This document shows positions 14,860-22,764 of a stretch of 35,338 bases of DNA, in pieces. The notes under the pieces were generated by a model that saw only the letters and a list, made by a program, of their open reading frames with translations, ran no database searches and was not told the origin of the DNA. The stretch comes from Streptomyces gilvus (lineage in GTDB: Bacteria; Actinomycetota; Actinomycetes; Streptomycetales; Streptomycetaceae), in the NCBI RefSeq assembly GCF_022513565.1, contig NZ_JAKWBE010000050.1:1-35338 (forward strand). Reading direction: 5' to 3'. Position numbers and translations under genes: made by a program. Positions within the stretch are counted from its first letter, which is position 1. Every line of letters begins with the position of its first letter.

Positions 14860-15216
14860 TTAGCTGAAGGAGTCACCGCAGGCGCAGGAGCCCGTCGCGT
14901 TCGGGTTGTCGATCGTGAAGCCCTGCTTCTCGATCGTGTCCACGAAGTCGATGGACGCGCCGCCCAGGTACGGGGCGCTCATGCGGTCGGTGACGACCTT
15001 GACGCCGCCGAAGTCCTTCACCACGTCCCCGTCGAGCGAACGCTCGTCGAAGAAGAGCTGGTAGCGCAGGCCGGAGCAGCCGCCGGGCTGGACGGCGACG
15101 CGCAGGGCCAGGTCGTCACGGCCTTCCTGGTCGAGCAGGGCCTTGACCTTCGCCGCGGCGGCGTCGGACAGGATGATGCCGTCGGTGACGGTGCTGGTCT
15201 CGTCCGATACGGACAT
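14860..15216 (-). CDS. erpA: A-type iron-sulfur carrier (HesB/IscA/ErpA family)
   Basis: This 118-aa protein has the standard length and the three invariant cysteines of A-type carriers: Cys47 in GGCSGL and Cys111/Cys113 in SCACGDSF. It binds and passes on Fe-S clusters to target enzymes. It is the counterpart of M. tuberculosis Rv2204c, which shares the neighbourhood. Targets close by would include the Rieske protein QcrA and the 4Fe-4S enzyme NadA, encoded divergently. The ATG at 15216 has GGGAGAG about five bases upstream. A short hairpin lies in the leader. The symbol is by family; iscA would be equally defensible. Confidence 0.93.
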   Translation of the reverse strand: MSVSDETSTVTDGIILSDAAAAKVKALLDQEGRDDLALRVAVQPGGCSGLRYQLFFDERSLDGDVVKDFGGVKVVTDRMSAPYLGGASIDFVDTIEKQGFTIDNPNATGSCACGDSFS

Positions 15217-15246
15217 CTACATCTCTCCCGGGTTGTACGGAGACTG

Positions 15247-15271
15247 CTTGCCGACTGTTCCAACCGGCAAG
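15247..15271 (-). other. Hairpin in the erpA leader
   Basis: CTTGCCG (15247-15253) and CGGCAAG (15265-15271) form a 7-bp inverted repeat with an 11-base loop, about 30 bases upstream of erpA. It could be an operator or an mRNA hairpin. Confidence 0.35.
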
Positions 15272-15361
15272 GCCGCGGATTCATTCCGGGCCGGCGCCTG
15301 TCTTTCGGCGTCCTCTTCATGCTCGCACACGGGATGGCGAGCGGAAAACGACCCATCGGGA

Positions 15362-15428
15362 TTCACGTCACATCGACGCTATGACCATCGTCAAAGTGAC
15401 GTGAACCGGGTTATGATAGATAGCGTCA
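15362..15428 (+). promoter_or_regulatory. nadA promoter with nested inverted repeats
   Basis: TTCACGTCAC (15362-15371) and GTGACGTGAA (15396-15405) are exact reverse complements 24 bases apart. Inside is a second repeat, CGTCA-AAG-TGACG (15389-15401), and a third pair links GACGCTAT (15375-15382) with ATAGCGTC (15420-15427). A promoter fits here: TCGTCA at 15388 and TATGAT at 15412, spacing 18, giving a start near 15424. Five GTCA/TGAC half-sites fall in this 67-bp stretch. A repressor that senses NAD status is a natural guess. Confidence 0.6.
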
Positions 15429-15458
15429 GATCGACGAAAAGTAGAAAGGGTGCGTGTC

Positions 15459-16643
15459 GTGACCACCGCCCAGACCCCGGAGCTCGACGTACAGCCGACT
15501 CCTCTCGCCCTGCTGCTCCTCGGCCGGGAGGCCGACCCGAAGAGCGAGCGCGGTGTCGAGTGTCCCGGTGACCTGCCCTCGCCGTCCGACCCCGACCTGG
15601 TCGAGCGCGCCCGCGCGGCCAAGGAGAAGCTCGGCGACAAGGTGTTCGTCCTCGGCCACCACTACCAGCGCGACGAGGTCATCCAGTTCGCGGACGTCAC
15701 GGGCGACTCCTTCAAGCTGGCCCGGGACGCGGCCGCGCGCCCGGAGGCGGAGTACATCGTGTTCTGCGGTGTGCACTTCATGGCGGAGTCCGCGGACATC
15801 CTGACGTCGGACGACCAGAAGGTGGTCCTGCCCGACCTCGCCGCGGGCTGCTCGATGGCCGACATGGCGACGGCCGAGCAGGTCGCCGAGTGCTGGGACG
15901 TGCTGACCGAGGCCGGCGTGGCCGAGCAGGTCGTGCCGGTGTCGTACATGAACTCCTCCGCCGACATCAAGGCGTTCACCGGCAAGCACGGCGGCACGAT
16001 CTGCACGTCCTCGAACGCGAGGAAGGCGCTGGAGTGGGCCTTCCAGCAGGGCGAGAAGGTGCTGTTCCTGCCCGACCAGCACCTGGGCCGCAACACGGCC
16101 GTGCGGGACATGGGCATGTCCCTTGAGGACTGCGTCGTCTACAACCCGCACAAGCCGAACGGCGGGCTGAGCGCCGACGAGCTGCGCGCCGCGAAGATGA
16201 TCCTGTGGCGCGGCCACTGCTCGGTGCACGGCCGGTTCTCGCTGGACTCGGTGAACGACGTGCGCGAACGCATCCCGGGCGTGAACGTCCTGGTCCACCC
16301 CGAGTGCCGGCACGAGGTCGTCGCGGCGGCCGACCACGTCGGTTCCACGGAGTACATCATCAAGGCCCTGGAGGCGGCCCCGGCGGGCTCCAAGTGGGCC
16401 ATCGGCACCGAGCTCAATCTCGTACGCCGGCTCGCGAACCGTTTCGCCCCGGAGGGCAAGGAGATCGTCTTCCTCGACCGGACGGTCTGCTTCTGCTCGA
16501 CCATGAACCGCATCGACCTGCCGCACCTGGTCTGGGCCCTGGAGTCGCTGGCCGAGGGCAACCTGGTCAACCGGATCGAGGTCGACAAGGAGACGGAGGC
16601 GTTCGCGAAGCTGGCGCTGGAGCGGATGCTGGCGCTGCCGTAA
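15459..16643 (+). CDS. nadA: Quinolinate synthase NadA
   Basis: This 394-aa enzyme condenses iminoaspartate with dihydroxyacetone phosphate to quinolinate, the first pyridine ring of NAD synthesis, using an oxygen-sensitive 4Fe-4S cluster. Signature stretches include VLGHHYQRDEV (about 64-74), FCGVHFMAESADIL with Cys103, MNSSADIKAF, HCSVHGRFS, VLVHPECRHEV and TVCFCSTMNRI. Cysteines in the first, fourth and last of these are the candidate cluster ligands. I use GTG 15459 (MTTAQTPELD), with AAAGGG eight bases upstream; the in-frame GTG at 15450 overlaps that site. nadB and nadC are not adjacent here. It stands divergent from erpA, which may mature its cluster, and ends four bases before the convergent response regulator gene. 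Confidence 0.96.
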   Translation: MTTAQTPELDVQPTPLALLLLGREADPKSERGVECPGDLPSPSDPDLVERARAAKEKLGDKVFVLGHHYQRDEVIQFADVTGDSFKLARDAAARPEAEYIVFCGVHFMAESADILTSDDQKVVLPDLAAGCSMADMATAEQVAECWDVLTEAGVAEQVVPVSYMNSSADIKAFTGKHGGTICTSSNARKALEWAFQQGEKVLFLPDQHLGRNTAVRDMGMSLEDCVVYNPHKPNGGLSADELRAAKMILWRGHCSVHGRFSLDSVNDVRERIPGVNVLVHPECRHEVVAAADHVGSTEYIIKALEAAPAGSKWAIGTELNLVRRLANRFAPEGKEIVFLDRTVCFCSTMNRIDLPHLVWALESLAEGNLVNRIEVDKETEAFAKLALERMLALP

Positions 16644-16647
16644 GGAC

Positions 16648-17328
16648 TCAGTCCGTCCTGGGGCGGACGAGTCCGGACTCGTACGCGATCACCACCAGCT
16701 GGGCGCGGTCGCGCGCGCCCAGCTTGGCCATGGCCCGGTTGACGTGGGTCTTCACGGTGAGCGGGCTGACCTCGAGCCGTTCGGCGATCTCGTCGTTGGA
16801 GTGGCCGCCGGCGACCTGGACCAAGACCTCGCGCTCGCGGACGGTGAGCGCGTCGAGGCGCTGGGAGCGGACGGGGTCCTGGCCGTCGGAGGGGTCGCCC
16901 TGGGCGAGGAAGCGGGCGATCAGGCCCTTGGTGGCGGCCGGGGAGAGCAGTGCCTCGCCGCCGGCCGCGATCCGGATGGCGTTGAGCAGTTCGTCCGGCT
17001 CGCTGCCCTTGCCGAGGAAGCCCGAGGCGCCCGCGCGCAGGGACTGCACCACGTAGTCGTCGACCTCGAACGTGGTCAGGATGACGATCCTGACGTGGGC
17101 GAGGGAGGGGTCGGTGCTGATCATGCGGGTGGCGGCGAGGCCGTCGGTGCCGGGCATCCGGATGTCCATCAGCACGACGTCGGCCCGCTCCTGCTTCGCC
17201 AGCCGCACCGCCTCCGCGCCGTCGGACGCCTCGCCGACCACCTCCATGTCGGGCTCGGAGTCGACGAGCACCCGGAAGGCACTGCGCAGCAGCGCCTGGT
17301 CGTCGGCTAGCAGGACGCGGATGGTCAT
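16648..17328 (-). CDS. Two-component response regulator, NarL/LuxR type
   Basis: This 226-aa DNA-binding regulator has an N-terminal receiver with acidic pair Asp9-Asp10, phosphoacceptor Asp55 in VVLMDIRMPG, and the conserved Lys in GFLGKGSEP near residue 105. A LuxR-type helix-turn-helix (about residues 160-220, LTVREREVLVQVAGGHSNDEIAERLEVSPLTVKTHV split across the domain) forms the output. Its ATG overlaps the stop of the upstream kinase gene as ATGA (17325-17328), so the two are coupled and are partners. Target genes cannot be read from the sequence; the nearby psp genes are candidates by position only. Confidence 0.95.
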   Translation of the reverse strand: MTIRVLLADDQALLRSAFRVLVDSEPDMEVVGEASDGAEAVRLAKQERADVVLMDIRMPGTDGLAATRMISTDPSLAHVRIVILTTFEVDDYVVQSLRAGASGFLGKGSEPDELLNAIRIAAGGEALLSPAATKGLIARFLAQGDPSDGQDPVRSQRLDALTVREREVLVQVAGGHSNDEIAERLEVSPLTVKTHVNRAMAKLGARDRAQLVVIAYESGLVRPRTD

Positions 17329-18548
17329 GCGCTTCCCCCGGTGGTGGCCGTGCGGGTCTTGACCGGCAGGATCGCATGGACGCGGAAGCCGCCGCCGTAG
17401 CGGGGGCCGGTGGTGAGGGTGCCGCGCAGGGCGCTGACGCGTTCCCGCATGCCGAGCAGACCGTGGCCGCCGCCGTGCTCGGGGTCGTCGTCCCGGCCGG
17501 CGCCGTCGTCGAGGACCGTGATCTCGATGTTCGGTCCGACCCGCACGACGCTGACCTCGGCCTTCGCCTCGGTTCCGGCGTGCTTCTGGACGTTGGTGAG
17601 GGCTTCCTGGATGACGCGGTAGGCGGCGAGGTCGACGGCGGCCGGGAGGGTGGTGTCCTGGTCGGCGCGGGCGACCTCGACATGGAGGCCCGCGCTGCGG
17701 AAGGTGCCGACCAGTTCGTCGAGGCGGTGGAGGCCGGGGGCGGGTTCGGTGGGGGCCTCGGGGTCGCCGGACTGCCGCAGCAGGCCGACGGTGGCGCGGA
17801 GTTCGTTGAGCGCGGAGCGGCTGGCCTCGCGGACGTGGGCGAGGGCCTCCTTGGCCTGGTCGGGCCGCTTGTCCATGACATGGGCCGCGACGCCGGCCTG
17901 CACGTTGACCAGGGCGATGTGGTGGGCGACGACGTCGTGCAGGTCCCGGGCGATGCGCAGCCGCTCCTCGGCGACCCGGCGGCGGGCCTCCTCCTCGCGG
18001 GTGCGTTCCGCCCGCTCGGCTCGGTCCCGGATGGCCTGGACGGCGGCCTTGCGGCTGCGGACGGCGTCGCCCGCGGTCGCGCCGATACCGGTCCAGGCGA
18101 AGATGGCGAGGTTCTCCTGGGCGTACCAGGGCAGCGGGCCGAAGAGCATCGAGGCGCCGGTCAGGAGGGTCATCGTGAGCAGGCCGAGGCGCCAGGTGGT
18201 GGCGCGGTCGGTGGTCACGGCCACGGTGAACAGGGCGACGACGGCGGACATGGCGACCGGGGCGCGGGGGTCTCCGACGACGCACTCGACGAGGCAGACG
18301 GCGCCGGTGAGCGCGAGGACGGTACGCGGGGCCCGACGGCGGAAGACCAGGGCGAGCGCGCCGAGGGTCATCAGCGCGAGGGCGAGCGGGTCCGGGGTGC
18401 GGATGCCCGAGGCGACGCCGTGTCTGCCGTGCCCGTCCGCGAAGGAGGCGGCCACCATGCAGACGAGGACCCCGGCCGCCAGGACCGCGTCCAGCGCGAG
18501 GGGGTGGGCCCGCAGGCGGTGGCGGGTGCGTTCGAGGGTGGCGCTCAC
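17325..18548 (-). CDS. Sensor histidine kinase, HisKA_3 (NarL-partner) type
   Basis: This 407-aa membrane kinase has about five hydrophobic helices in residues 18-160, a basic coiled-coil linker (165-195), a dimerisation box with phosphoacceptor His204 in RDLHDVVAHH, and an HATPase_c domain with N-box EALTNVQKHA and G-boxes DDGAGRDDD and GHGLLGMRERV. There is no extracytoplasmic sensor domain or PAS domain, so it may sense the membrane itself, like LiaS-type or DesK-type kinases. The start is GTG at 18548, apparently leaderless: TACTGT ends six bases upstream, with TTCCGG 17 bp before that. It sits immediately downstream of the pspA-pspAA genes, with a terminator hairpin between them. Confidence 0.94.
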   Translation of the reverse strand: MSATLERTRHRLRAHPLALDAVLAAGVLVCMVAASFADGHGRHGVASGIRTPDPLALALMTLGALALVFRRRAPRTVLALTGAVCLVECVVGDPRAPVAMSAVVALFTVAVTTDRATTWRLGLLTMTLLTGASMLFGPLPWYAQENLAIFAWTGIGATAGDAVRSRKAAVQAIRDRAERAERTREEEARRRVAEERLRIARDLHDVVAHHIALVNVQAGVAAHVMDKRPDQAKEALAHVREASRSALNELRATVGLLRQSGDPEAPTEPAPGLHRLDELVGTFRSAGLHVEVARADQDTTLPAAVDLAAYRVIQEALTNVQKHAGTEAKAEVSVVRVGPNIEITVLDDGAGRDDDPEHGGGHGLLGMRERVSALRGTLTTGPRYGGGFRVHAILPVKTRTATTGGSA

Positions 18549-18554
18549 GATTGC

Positions 18555-18583
18555 ACAGTACGGGGCGCCGCACCGCGCCGGAA
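18555..18583 (-). promoter_or_regulatory. Promoter of the leaderless kinase-regulator operon
   Basis: On the minus strand, TTCCGG (18583-18578), a 17-bp spacer and TACTGT (18560-18555) are followed by six bases and the GTG start. Confidence 0.55.
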
Positions 18584-18601
18584 CTGCCGCAGGCGGTACT
18601 C

Positions 18602-18625
18602 GAGGCCGGCGGACGCGCCGGCCTC
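18602..18625 (-). terminator. Terminator hairpin after pspAA
   Basis: GAGGCCGGCG (18602-18611) and CGCCGGCCTC (18616-18625) form a 10-bp perfect stem with a GACG loop, ten bases after the pspAA stop. Confidence 0.75.
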
Positions 18626-18635
18626 CCGCGCGCTC

Positions 18636-18923
18636 TCAGCCCGGAATCAGCCCGTCGTCGCTGAGGAGGTCGCGGACCTCCTCCAGGGTCGCGTCGGAGG
18701 AGGGAAGGATCAGTTCGGAGGGTTCCAGGGAGTCGTCCGGGAGCGGGGTGCCCAGTTCCCGGACCTTGGCGAGGAGGGCCGCCAGGGTCCGGCGGAAGCC
18801 GGGGCCGTCGCCGTTCTGCATTTCCCTGAGGAGCTCGTCGTCCAGCTTGTTGAGGTCGGCGAGGTGGCTGTCGGCCAGCCTCACCTGCCCCTCGCCCATG
18901 ATCCTGACGACCATGTCGCCCAT
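18636..18923 (-). CDS. pspAA: PspA-associated protein PspAA
   Basis: This 95-aa soluble protein matches in size, position and pattern the PspAA family that accompanies PspA in many Actinobacteria. It begins MGDMVVRIMGEGQVRL, with an early beta-rich segment, then a helical part (KLDDELLREMQNGDGPGFRRTLAALLAKVRELG) and an acidic tail. It has no membrane segment or catalytic motif. AGGAGG lies six bases before the ATG. It follows pspA by 23 bases on the same strand and is followed by a hairpin, so the two genes form an operon. A role as partner or regulator of PspA is inferred from context, not from a known mechanism. Confidence 0.8.
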   Translation of the reverse strand: MGDMVVRIMGEGQVRLADSHLADLNKLDDELLREMQNGDGPGFRRTLAALLAKVRELGTPLPDDSLEPSELILPSSDATLEEVRDLLSDDGLIPG

Positions 18924-18946
18924 CTCGGCCTCCTGGGGGTGACCCC

Positions 18947-19738
18947 CTACTGCTTGTCGAAGCGCGGGGTGTCCTGTGGCTGCTGCTGGGACTGAGCCTG
19001 CCCGCTGCCGCCCTCGATCGCCTGCTGGGAGGAACCCCCGGCCAGCTCCGCCTTCATGCGCTGCAGCTCCAGCTCCACGTCCGAGCCGCCGGAGATCCGG
19101 TCCAGTTCGGCCTGGATCTCGTCCTTGTGCATGCCGGACTGGTCGTCCAGCGCGCCCGAGGCGAGAAGCTCGTCGATCGCGCCGGCCCGGGCCTGGAGCT
19201 GCGCGGTCTTGTCCTCCGCGCGCTGGATCGCCAGCCCGACGTCGCCCATCTCCTCCGAGATGCCGGAGAAGGCCTCGCCGATACGGGTCTGGGCCTGGGC
19301 GGCGGTGTAGGTGGCCTTGATCGTCTCCTTCTTGGTGCGGAAGGCGTCCACCTTGGCCTGCAGCCGCTGGGCCGCCAGGGTGAGCTTCTCCTCCTCGCCC
19401 TGGAGCGTCGCGTGCTGCGTCTCGAGGTCGGTCACCTGCTGCTGGAGCGCCGCGCGCCGGGACAGCGCCTCGCGGGCCAGGTCCTCGCGGCCCAGCGCGA
19501 GCGCCTTGCGGCCCTGGTCCTCCAGCTTGGAGGACTGCGACTGGAGCTGGTTGAGCTGCAGCTCCAGGCGCTTGCGGCTGGTCGCCACGTCGGCGACACC
19601 GCGGCGCACCTTCTGCAGCAGCTCCAGCTGCTTCTGGTACGAGTAATCGAGGGTTTCGCGCGGGTCCTCGGCCCGGTCAAGGGCCTTGTTCGCCTTCGCG
19701 CGGAAGATCATCCCCATACGCTTCATGACACCGCTCAT
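18947..19738 (-). CDS. pspA: PspA/IM30 family membrane-stress protein
   Basis: This 263-aa protein is almost wholly coiled coil from about residue 25 to 220 and begins MSGVMKRMGMIFRAKANKALDRAEDP (quoted across two helices), the amphipathic start and conserved AEDP turn of the PspA/IM30/Vipp1 family. Such proteins assemble as ESCRT-III-like polymers on damaged cytoplasmic membrane and help keep the proton gradient. The C-terminus is Gln- and Gly-rich. I choose ATG 19738 because AAGGGGG lies upstream, though its spacing (12 bases) is long; ATG 19726 or 19717 are alternatives. An oxidative-phosphorylation cluster, a two-component system and an HtrA protease lie nearby, consistent with an envelope-stress role. 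Confidence 0.93.
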   Translation of the reverse strand: MSGVMKRMGMIFRAKANKALDRAEDPRETLDYSYQKQLELLQKVRRGVADVATSRKRLELQLNQLQSQSSKLEDQGRKALALGREDLAREALSRRAALQQQVTDLETQHATLQGEEEKLTLAAQRLQAKVDAFRTKKETIKATYTAAQAQTRIGEAFSGISEEMGDVGLAIQRAEDKTAQLQARAGAIDELLASGALDDQSGMHKDEIQAELDRISGGSDVELELQRMKAELAGGSSQQAIEGGSGQAQSQQQPQDTPRFDKQ

Positions 19739-20004
19739 GGGCTTCGCGCGCCCCCTTCTGACGGACTTCCAGCTCCAGCTCTGCGACAGAACCCACAGTA
19801 CGGGCCCTGCATCCATTGACGCACTGTTCGGGGACGGATGCGCTCATCCCCAAGGACGACTGCGTCCCCACCCGCTCCGGCGTAGGGAGTAGGTGTGCCC
19901 CTGGGGAAACCGCCCCCTCTGTCCCTTACATGACGACTGGTGTTGCCGGATCGTTCCCCGCGGGGCTGGGGTCCAACCCCGGGCACCCCGTACCCTTGGG
20001 TTTT
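19739..20004. promoter_or_regulatory. Divergent control region of pspA and the DUF3043 gene
   Basis: This 266-bp gap has no credible gene. On the minus strand TACTGT (about 19800-19795) with TGCGTC 17 bp upstream is a possible pspA promoter. On the plus strand TACCCT (19991-19996) ends eight bases before the GTG at 20005, suggesting a leaderless start for the DUF3043 gene. Both are moderate guesses. Confidence 0.4.
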
Positions 20005-20601
20005 GTGTTCCGTAGCCGTGCCAAGGAAGAGAAGGCCGGCGCCGACAAGGCGTCGCTGACCGACTCCAAGCAGCCCCGTGACCCGCAGGCCCCCAAGGGC
20101 CGCCCCACGCCCAAGCGCAGTGAGGCCCAGTCCCAGCGCCGCAGCGTCGCCAACACGACGCTGACGCGCAAGGACGCCGCCAAGCGTCAGCGCGAGGAGC
20201 GCCGTTCCGCGCTGGAGCGGCAGCGCCAGGCGCTGGCGGGCGGTGACGAGCGGTATCTGCCCGCCCGGGACAAGGGCCCGGTGCGCAAGTTCGCCCGCGA
20301 CTGGATCGACTCGCGCTTCAACGTGGCCGAGTTCTTCCTGCCCATGGCCGTGGTCATCCTGGTGCTGAGCGTCGTACGGGTGCCCGCCCTGCAGAACATC
20401 GCGCTGCTGCTGTGGCTGATCGTGATCGTGGCGATCGTGATCGACGCGGCCGTCAGCGCCTTCCGGCTGCGCAAGGCGCTCGCCGAGCGCTTCCCGGACC
20501 AAGGCCGCAAGGGCGCCACCCGGTACGCCCTGATGCGCTCCCTCCAGATGCGCCGGCTCCGGCTACCGAAGCCGCAGGTCAAGCGCGGAGAGCGGCCCTG
20601 A
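20005..20601 (+). CDS. DUF3043-family membrane protein
   Basis: This 198-aa protein has a long basic N-terminal half (residues 1-105, many Lys/Arg/Gln, including RSALERQRQALAGGDERYLPARDKGPVRKFARDW) and then two adjacent transmembrane helices (about 117-150, EFFLPMAVVILVLSVV and IALLLWLIVIVAIVIDAAV), with a short basic tail. That arrangement matches the actinobacterial DUF3043 family, whose function is unknown to me. GTG 20005 (MFRSRAKEEK) is used because the region before it looks like promoter and non-coding sequence. The stop overlaps the start of the methyltransferase gene by three bases, so the two are probably coupled. It diverges from pspA. Confidence 0.85.
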   Translation: MFRSRAKEEKAGADKASLTDSKQPRDPQAPKGRPTPKRSEAQSQRRSVANTTLTRKDAAKRQREERRSALERQRQALAGGDERYLPARDKGPVRKFARDWIDSRFNVAEFFLPMAVVILVLSVVRVPALQNIALLLWLIVIVAIVIDAAVSAFRLRKALAERFPDQGRKGATRYALMRSLQMRRLRLPKPQVKRGERP

Positions 20602-21386
20602 GCACGACGTCGTTCTCCGGGGGTGCGGCCGGATCCTGGCTGCAGAAGCTGGGCGGGCTGCGCAACGCCGTACGGCAGGAGCTGGTGGCCCGGCAGCTCG
20701 ACGAGCAGATAGTGGGGCGCTTCCCGGTCGGGCAGCGGCTGCGGGTGCTGGACGTCGGGATGGGCCAGGGCACGCAGGCGCTGCGGCTGGCCCGGGCCGG
20801 ACACCAGGTGACCGGTGTGGAGCAGGACGCCACCATGGTCGCGGTGGCCCGGGAGGCCCTCGCCGCGGAACCGGAGGGCATCCGGGAGCGGGTGCGGATC
20901 ATCGAGGGCGACGGCCGGGACACGGGCGTGCACTTCCTGCCCGGCAGCTTCGACGTGGTGCTCTGTCATGGCGTGCTCATGTACGTCGAGGATCCGGACG
21001 CGCTGCTCGCGGGGCTCGCCCGGATGCTCGCCCATGGGGGTCTGCTGTCGCTGCTGGTGCGCAACGCCGACGCCCTGGCCATGCGGCCCGGGCTGCACGG
21101 CGACTGGGCCGGCGCCCTCGCCGCCTTCGACACCGTGTCGTACACCAACCGCCTCGGCCTCGACGTCCGCGCCGACCGCCTGGAGACCCTGACAGCGACC
21201 CTCGCCGGCATCGGCGCGCCCCTGCACACCTGGTACGGCGTCCGGGTCTTCACGGACACCGCGGCCGACGACACGGAGCCACCGGCCGACGTGGAGACGC
21301 TGCTGGCCGCCGAGGAGCGGGCGGGACGGACGGACCCGTACCGCCGGGTCGCCGCGCTGCTGCACCTGTGCGGAGTGCGCGGCTGA
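20598..21386 (+). CDS. SAM-dependent methyltransferase, CmoM/SmtA-like, with apparent CTG start
   Basis: This 262-aa class I methyltransferase has motif I VLDVGMGQG (about residues 50-58), the acidic adenosine-binding residue in VTGVEQD, and motif FDVVLCHGVLMYV. Later segments (GGLLSLLVRNADAL, GVRVFTD, EERAGRTDPYRRVAALLH) align by eye with E. coli CmoM, the tRNA wobble-uridine carboxymethyl methyltransferase, so a tRNA target is possible. The frame has no ATG, GTG or TTG near its expected start. A CTG at 20598 overlaps the upstream stop as CTGA and has GGAGAG five bases before it, matching the ATGA/GTGA couplings elsewhere in the window. If CTG is not used, GTG 20685 would remove residues before motif I but leave it intact. 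Confidence 0.85.
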   Translation: MSTTSFSGGAAGSWLQKLGGLRNAVRQELVARQLDEQIVGRFPVGQRLRVLDVGMGQGTQALRLARAGHQVTGVEQDATMVAVAREALAAEPEGIRERVRIIEGDGRDTGVHFLPGSFDVVLCHGVLMYVEDPDALLAGLARMLAHGGLLSLLVRNADALAMRPGLHGDWAGALAAFDTVSYTNRLGLDVRADRLETLTATLAGIGAPLHTWYGVRVFTDTAADDTEPPADVETLLAAEERAGRTDPYRRVAALLHLCGVRG

Positions 21387-21442
21387 GCCCGTTCGGGCGT
21401 GCAGCACAGGCCGGACCTCCGTCCCGCAGAGACACTCGGGGC

Positions 21443-22510
21443 ATGGACATCACCCGTATCCGTGCCCTGCGTCTGCTCACCCCCCTCGCCGTCCTCGCAC
21501 TGGTGAGCGGGTGCTCCGGCTCCGGTTCCTCCGGCCGCTCGGAGACGTCCACCACGCAGGCCGGGCAGGCCCTCGCGCAGAAGTCCGGCAGCGATCTGCA
21601 GGGCGACTACCAGCGGGTGATCAAGGACGTACTGCCGTCCGTCGTGCAGATCCAGGCAAGCAACGACCTGGGCTCGGGGGTGGTGTACGACGACAAGGGG
21701 CACATCGTCACCAACGCGCATGTCGTCGGCGAGGAGAAGTCCTTCAAGGTGACGACCGCCAACAGCGAGGACACGCTCACCGCCCGGCTCGTCTACTCCT
21801 ACCCGCAGCAGGACCTGGCCGTGATCAAGCTGGACAAGGTGCCGAGCGGGCTGAAGGCGGCGACGTTCGCGGACTCCTCGAAGGTCCAGGTCGGCCAGAT
21901 CGTGCTGGCGATGGGCTCACCGCTCGGCCTGTCGTCCAGCGTCACCCAGGGCATCGTCTCGGCGACCGGACGGACCGTCACCGAGGGCGGCGGCGGGGGC
22001 GGTACGGGCGCGACGATCGCCAACATGGTGCAGACGTCCGCCGCCATCAACCCCGGCAACAGCGGCGGCGCCCTGGTCAACCTGGACAGCCAGGTCATCG
22101 GCATCCCGACGCTGGCGGCCGTCGACCCCACCTTCGGGGACAGCGCGGCGCCGGGCATCGGGTTCGCGATCCCCGCCTCGACGGTGAAGACGATCGCCGA
22201 CCAGATCGTCAAGAGCGGCAAGGTCACCGACTCCGGCCGGGCCGCGCTCGGCATCACGGGCCGCACGGTGGTCGACGAGAACTACCAGCCGGCCGGGGTC
22301 GCCGTGGTGTCGGTCAAGAGCGGCGGGGCGGCCGACAAGGCCGGGATCAGGGCCGGGGACATCATCACCCGGCTGGGTGACACGGACATCACGACGATCA
22401 CCTCCCTGACCGAGGCGCTGGCCCAGGACAAGCCGGGCGAGCGCACGACCGTGACGTACACCCGGGGCGGAAGTGAGCAGAAGACGGACGTGACGCTCGG
22501 CGAGCAGTGA
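21443..22510 (+). CDS. HtrA/DegP-type serine protease, lipoprotein
   Basis: This 355-aa exported protein is a trypsin-like protease with one PDZ domain. The catalytic triad is intact: His93 in TNAHVVG, Asp124 in PQQDLAV and Ser207 in GNSGGAL. A glycine-rich loop (EGGGGGGTGA) precedes the active serine. The PDZ domain covers about residues 245-345 (GVAVVSVKSGGAADKAGIRAGDII). The signal peptide ends LVSGC, so Cys24 should be lipidated and the protease held on the outer face of the membrane. The ATG 21443 has only a weak GGGG before it. It probably degrades misfolded envelope proteins. A strong hairpin follows the stop. Confidence 0.93.
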   Translation: MDITRIRALRLLTPLAVLALVSGCSGSGSSGRSETSTTQAGQALAQKSGSDLQGDYQRVIKDVLPSVVQIQASNDLGSGVVYDDKGHIVTNAHVVGEEKSFKVTTANSEDTLTARLVYSYPQQDLAVIKLDKVPSGLKAATFADSSKVQVGQIVLAMGSPLGLSSSVTQGIVSATGRTVTEGGGGGGTGATIANMVQTSAAINPGNSGGALVNLDSQVIGIPTLAAVDPTFGDSAAPGIGFAIPASTVKTIADQIVKSGKVTDSGRAALGITGRTVVDENYQPAGVAVVSVKSGGAADKAGIRAGDIITRLGDTDITTITSLTEALAQDKPGERTTVTYTRGGSEQKTDVTLGEQ

Positions 22511-22514
22511 CGGC

Positions 22515-22538
22515 GGGGGCGGCCGGCGGGCCGCCCCC
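22515..22538. terminator. Hairpin between htrA-like gene and the 70-aa gene
   Basis: GGGGGCGGCC (22515-22524) pairs with GGCCGCCCCC (22529-22538) around a GGCG loop, a 10-bp perfect stem between convergent genes, likely acting in both directions. Confidence 0.8.
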
Positions 22539-22551
22539 TCGTCCGTACGGC

Positions 22552-22764
22552 TTACGCCTCGGCGGAGCGCAGGCTCATCGGCCCGTAGATCTCCGTGGAG
22601 TCCTCGAACAGCCGCACCTGGTCCGCGCCGCCCTCCAGCAGTGCCTTCCAGTGCTCCCCGATCCAGGACTCGGCGTCCCCCTGCGTGGTGAACTCCTCGG
22701 GCTGCACCGCGGGGGGGACCTCCGCCCCGTCGGCCTTCTCGAACCGCCACGTCCATGACGCCAT
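22552..22764 (-). CDS. Small conserved-looking protein, 70 aa
   Basis: I do not recognise a named domain in this 70-aa acidic protein. It starts MASWTWRFEKADGAEV and holds a predicted helix DAESWIGEHWKALLEGGADQVRLFED, then a short strand-like end EIYGPMSLRSAEA. GGGAGG lies about six bases before the ATG, codon use is normal for the region, and the TAA stop is followed by a shared terminator. The four tryptophans and compact size suggest a folded domain rather than a chance frame. No signal peptide or membrane segment is present. Confidence 0.8.
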   Translation of the reverse strand: MASWTWRFEKADGAEVPPAVQPEEFTTQGDAESWIGEHWKALLEGGADQVRLFEDSTEIYGPMSLRSAEA

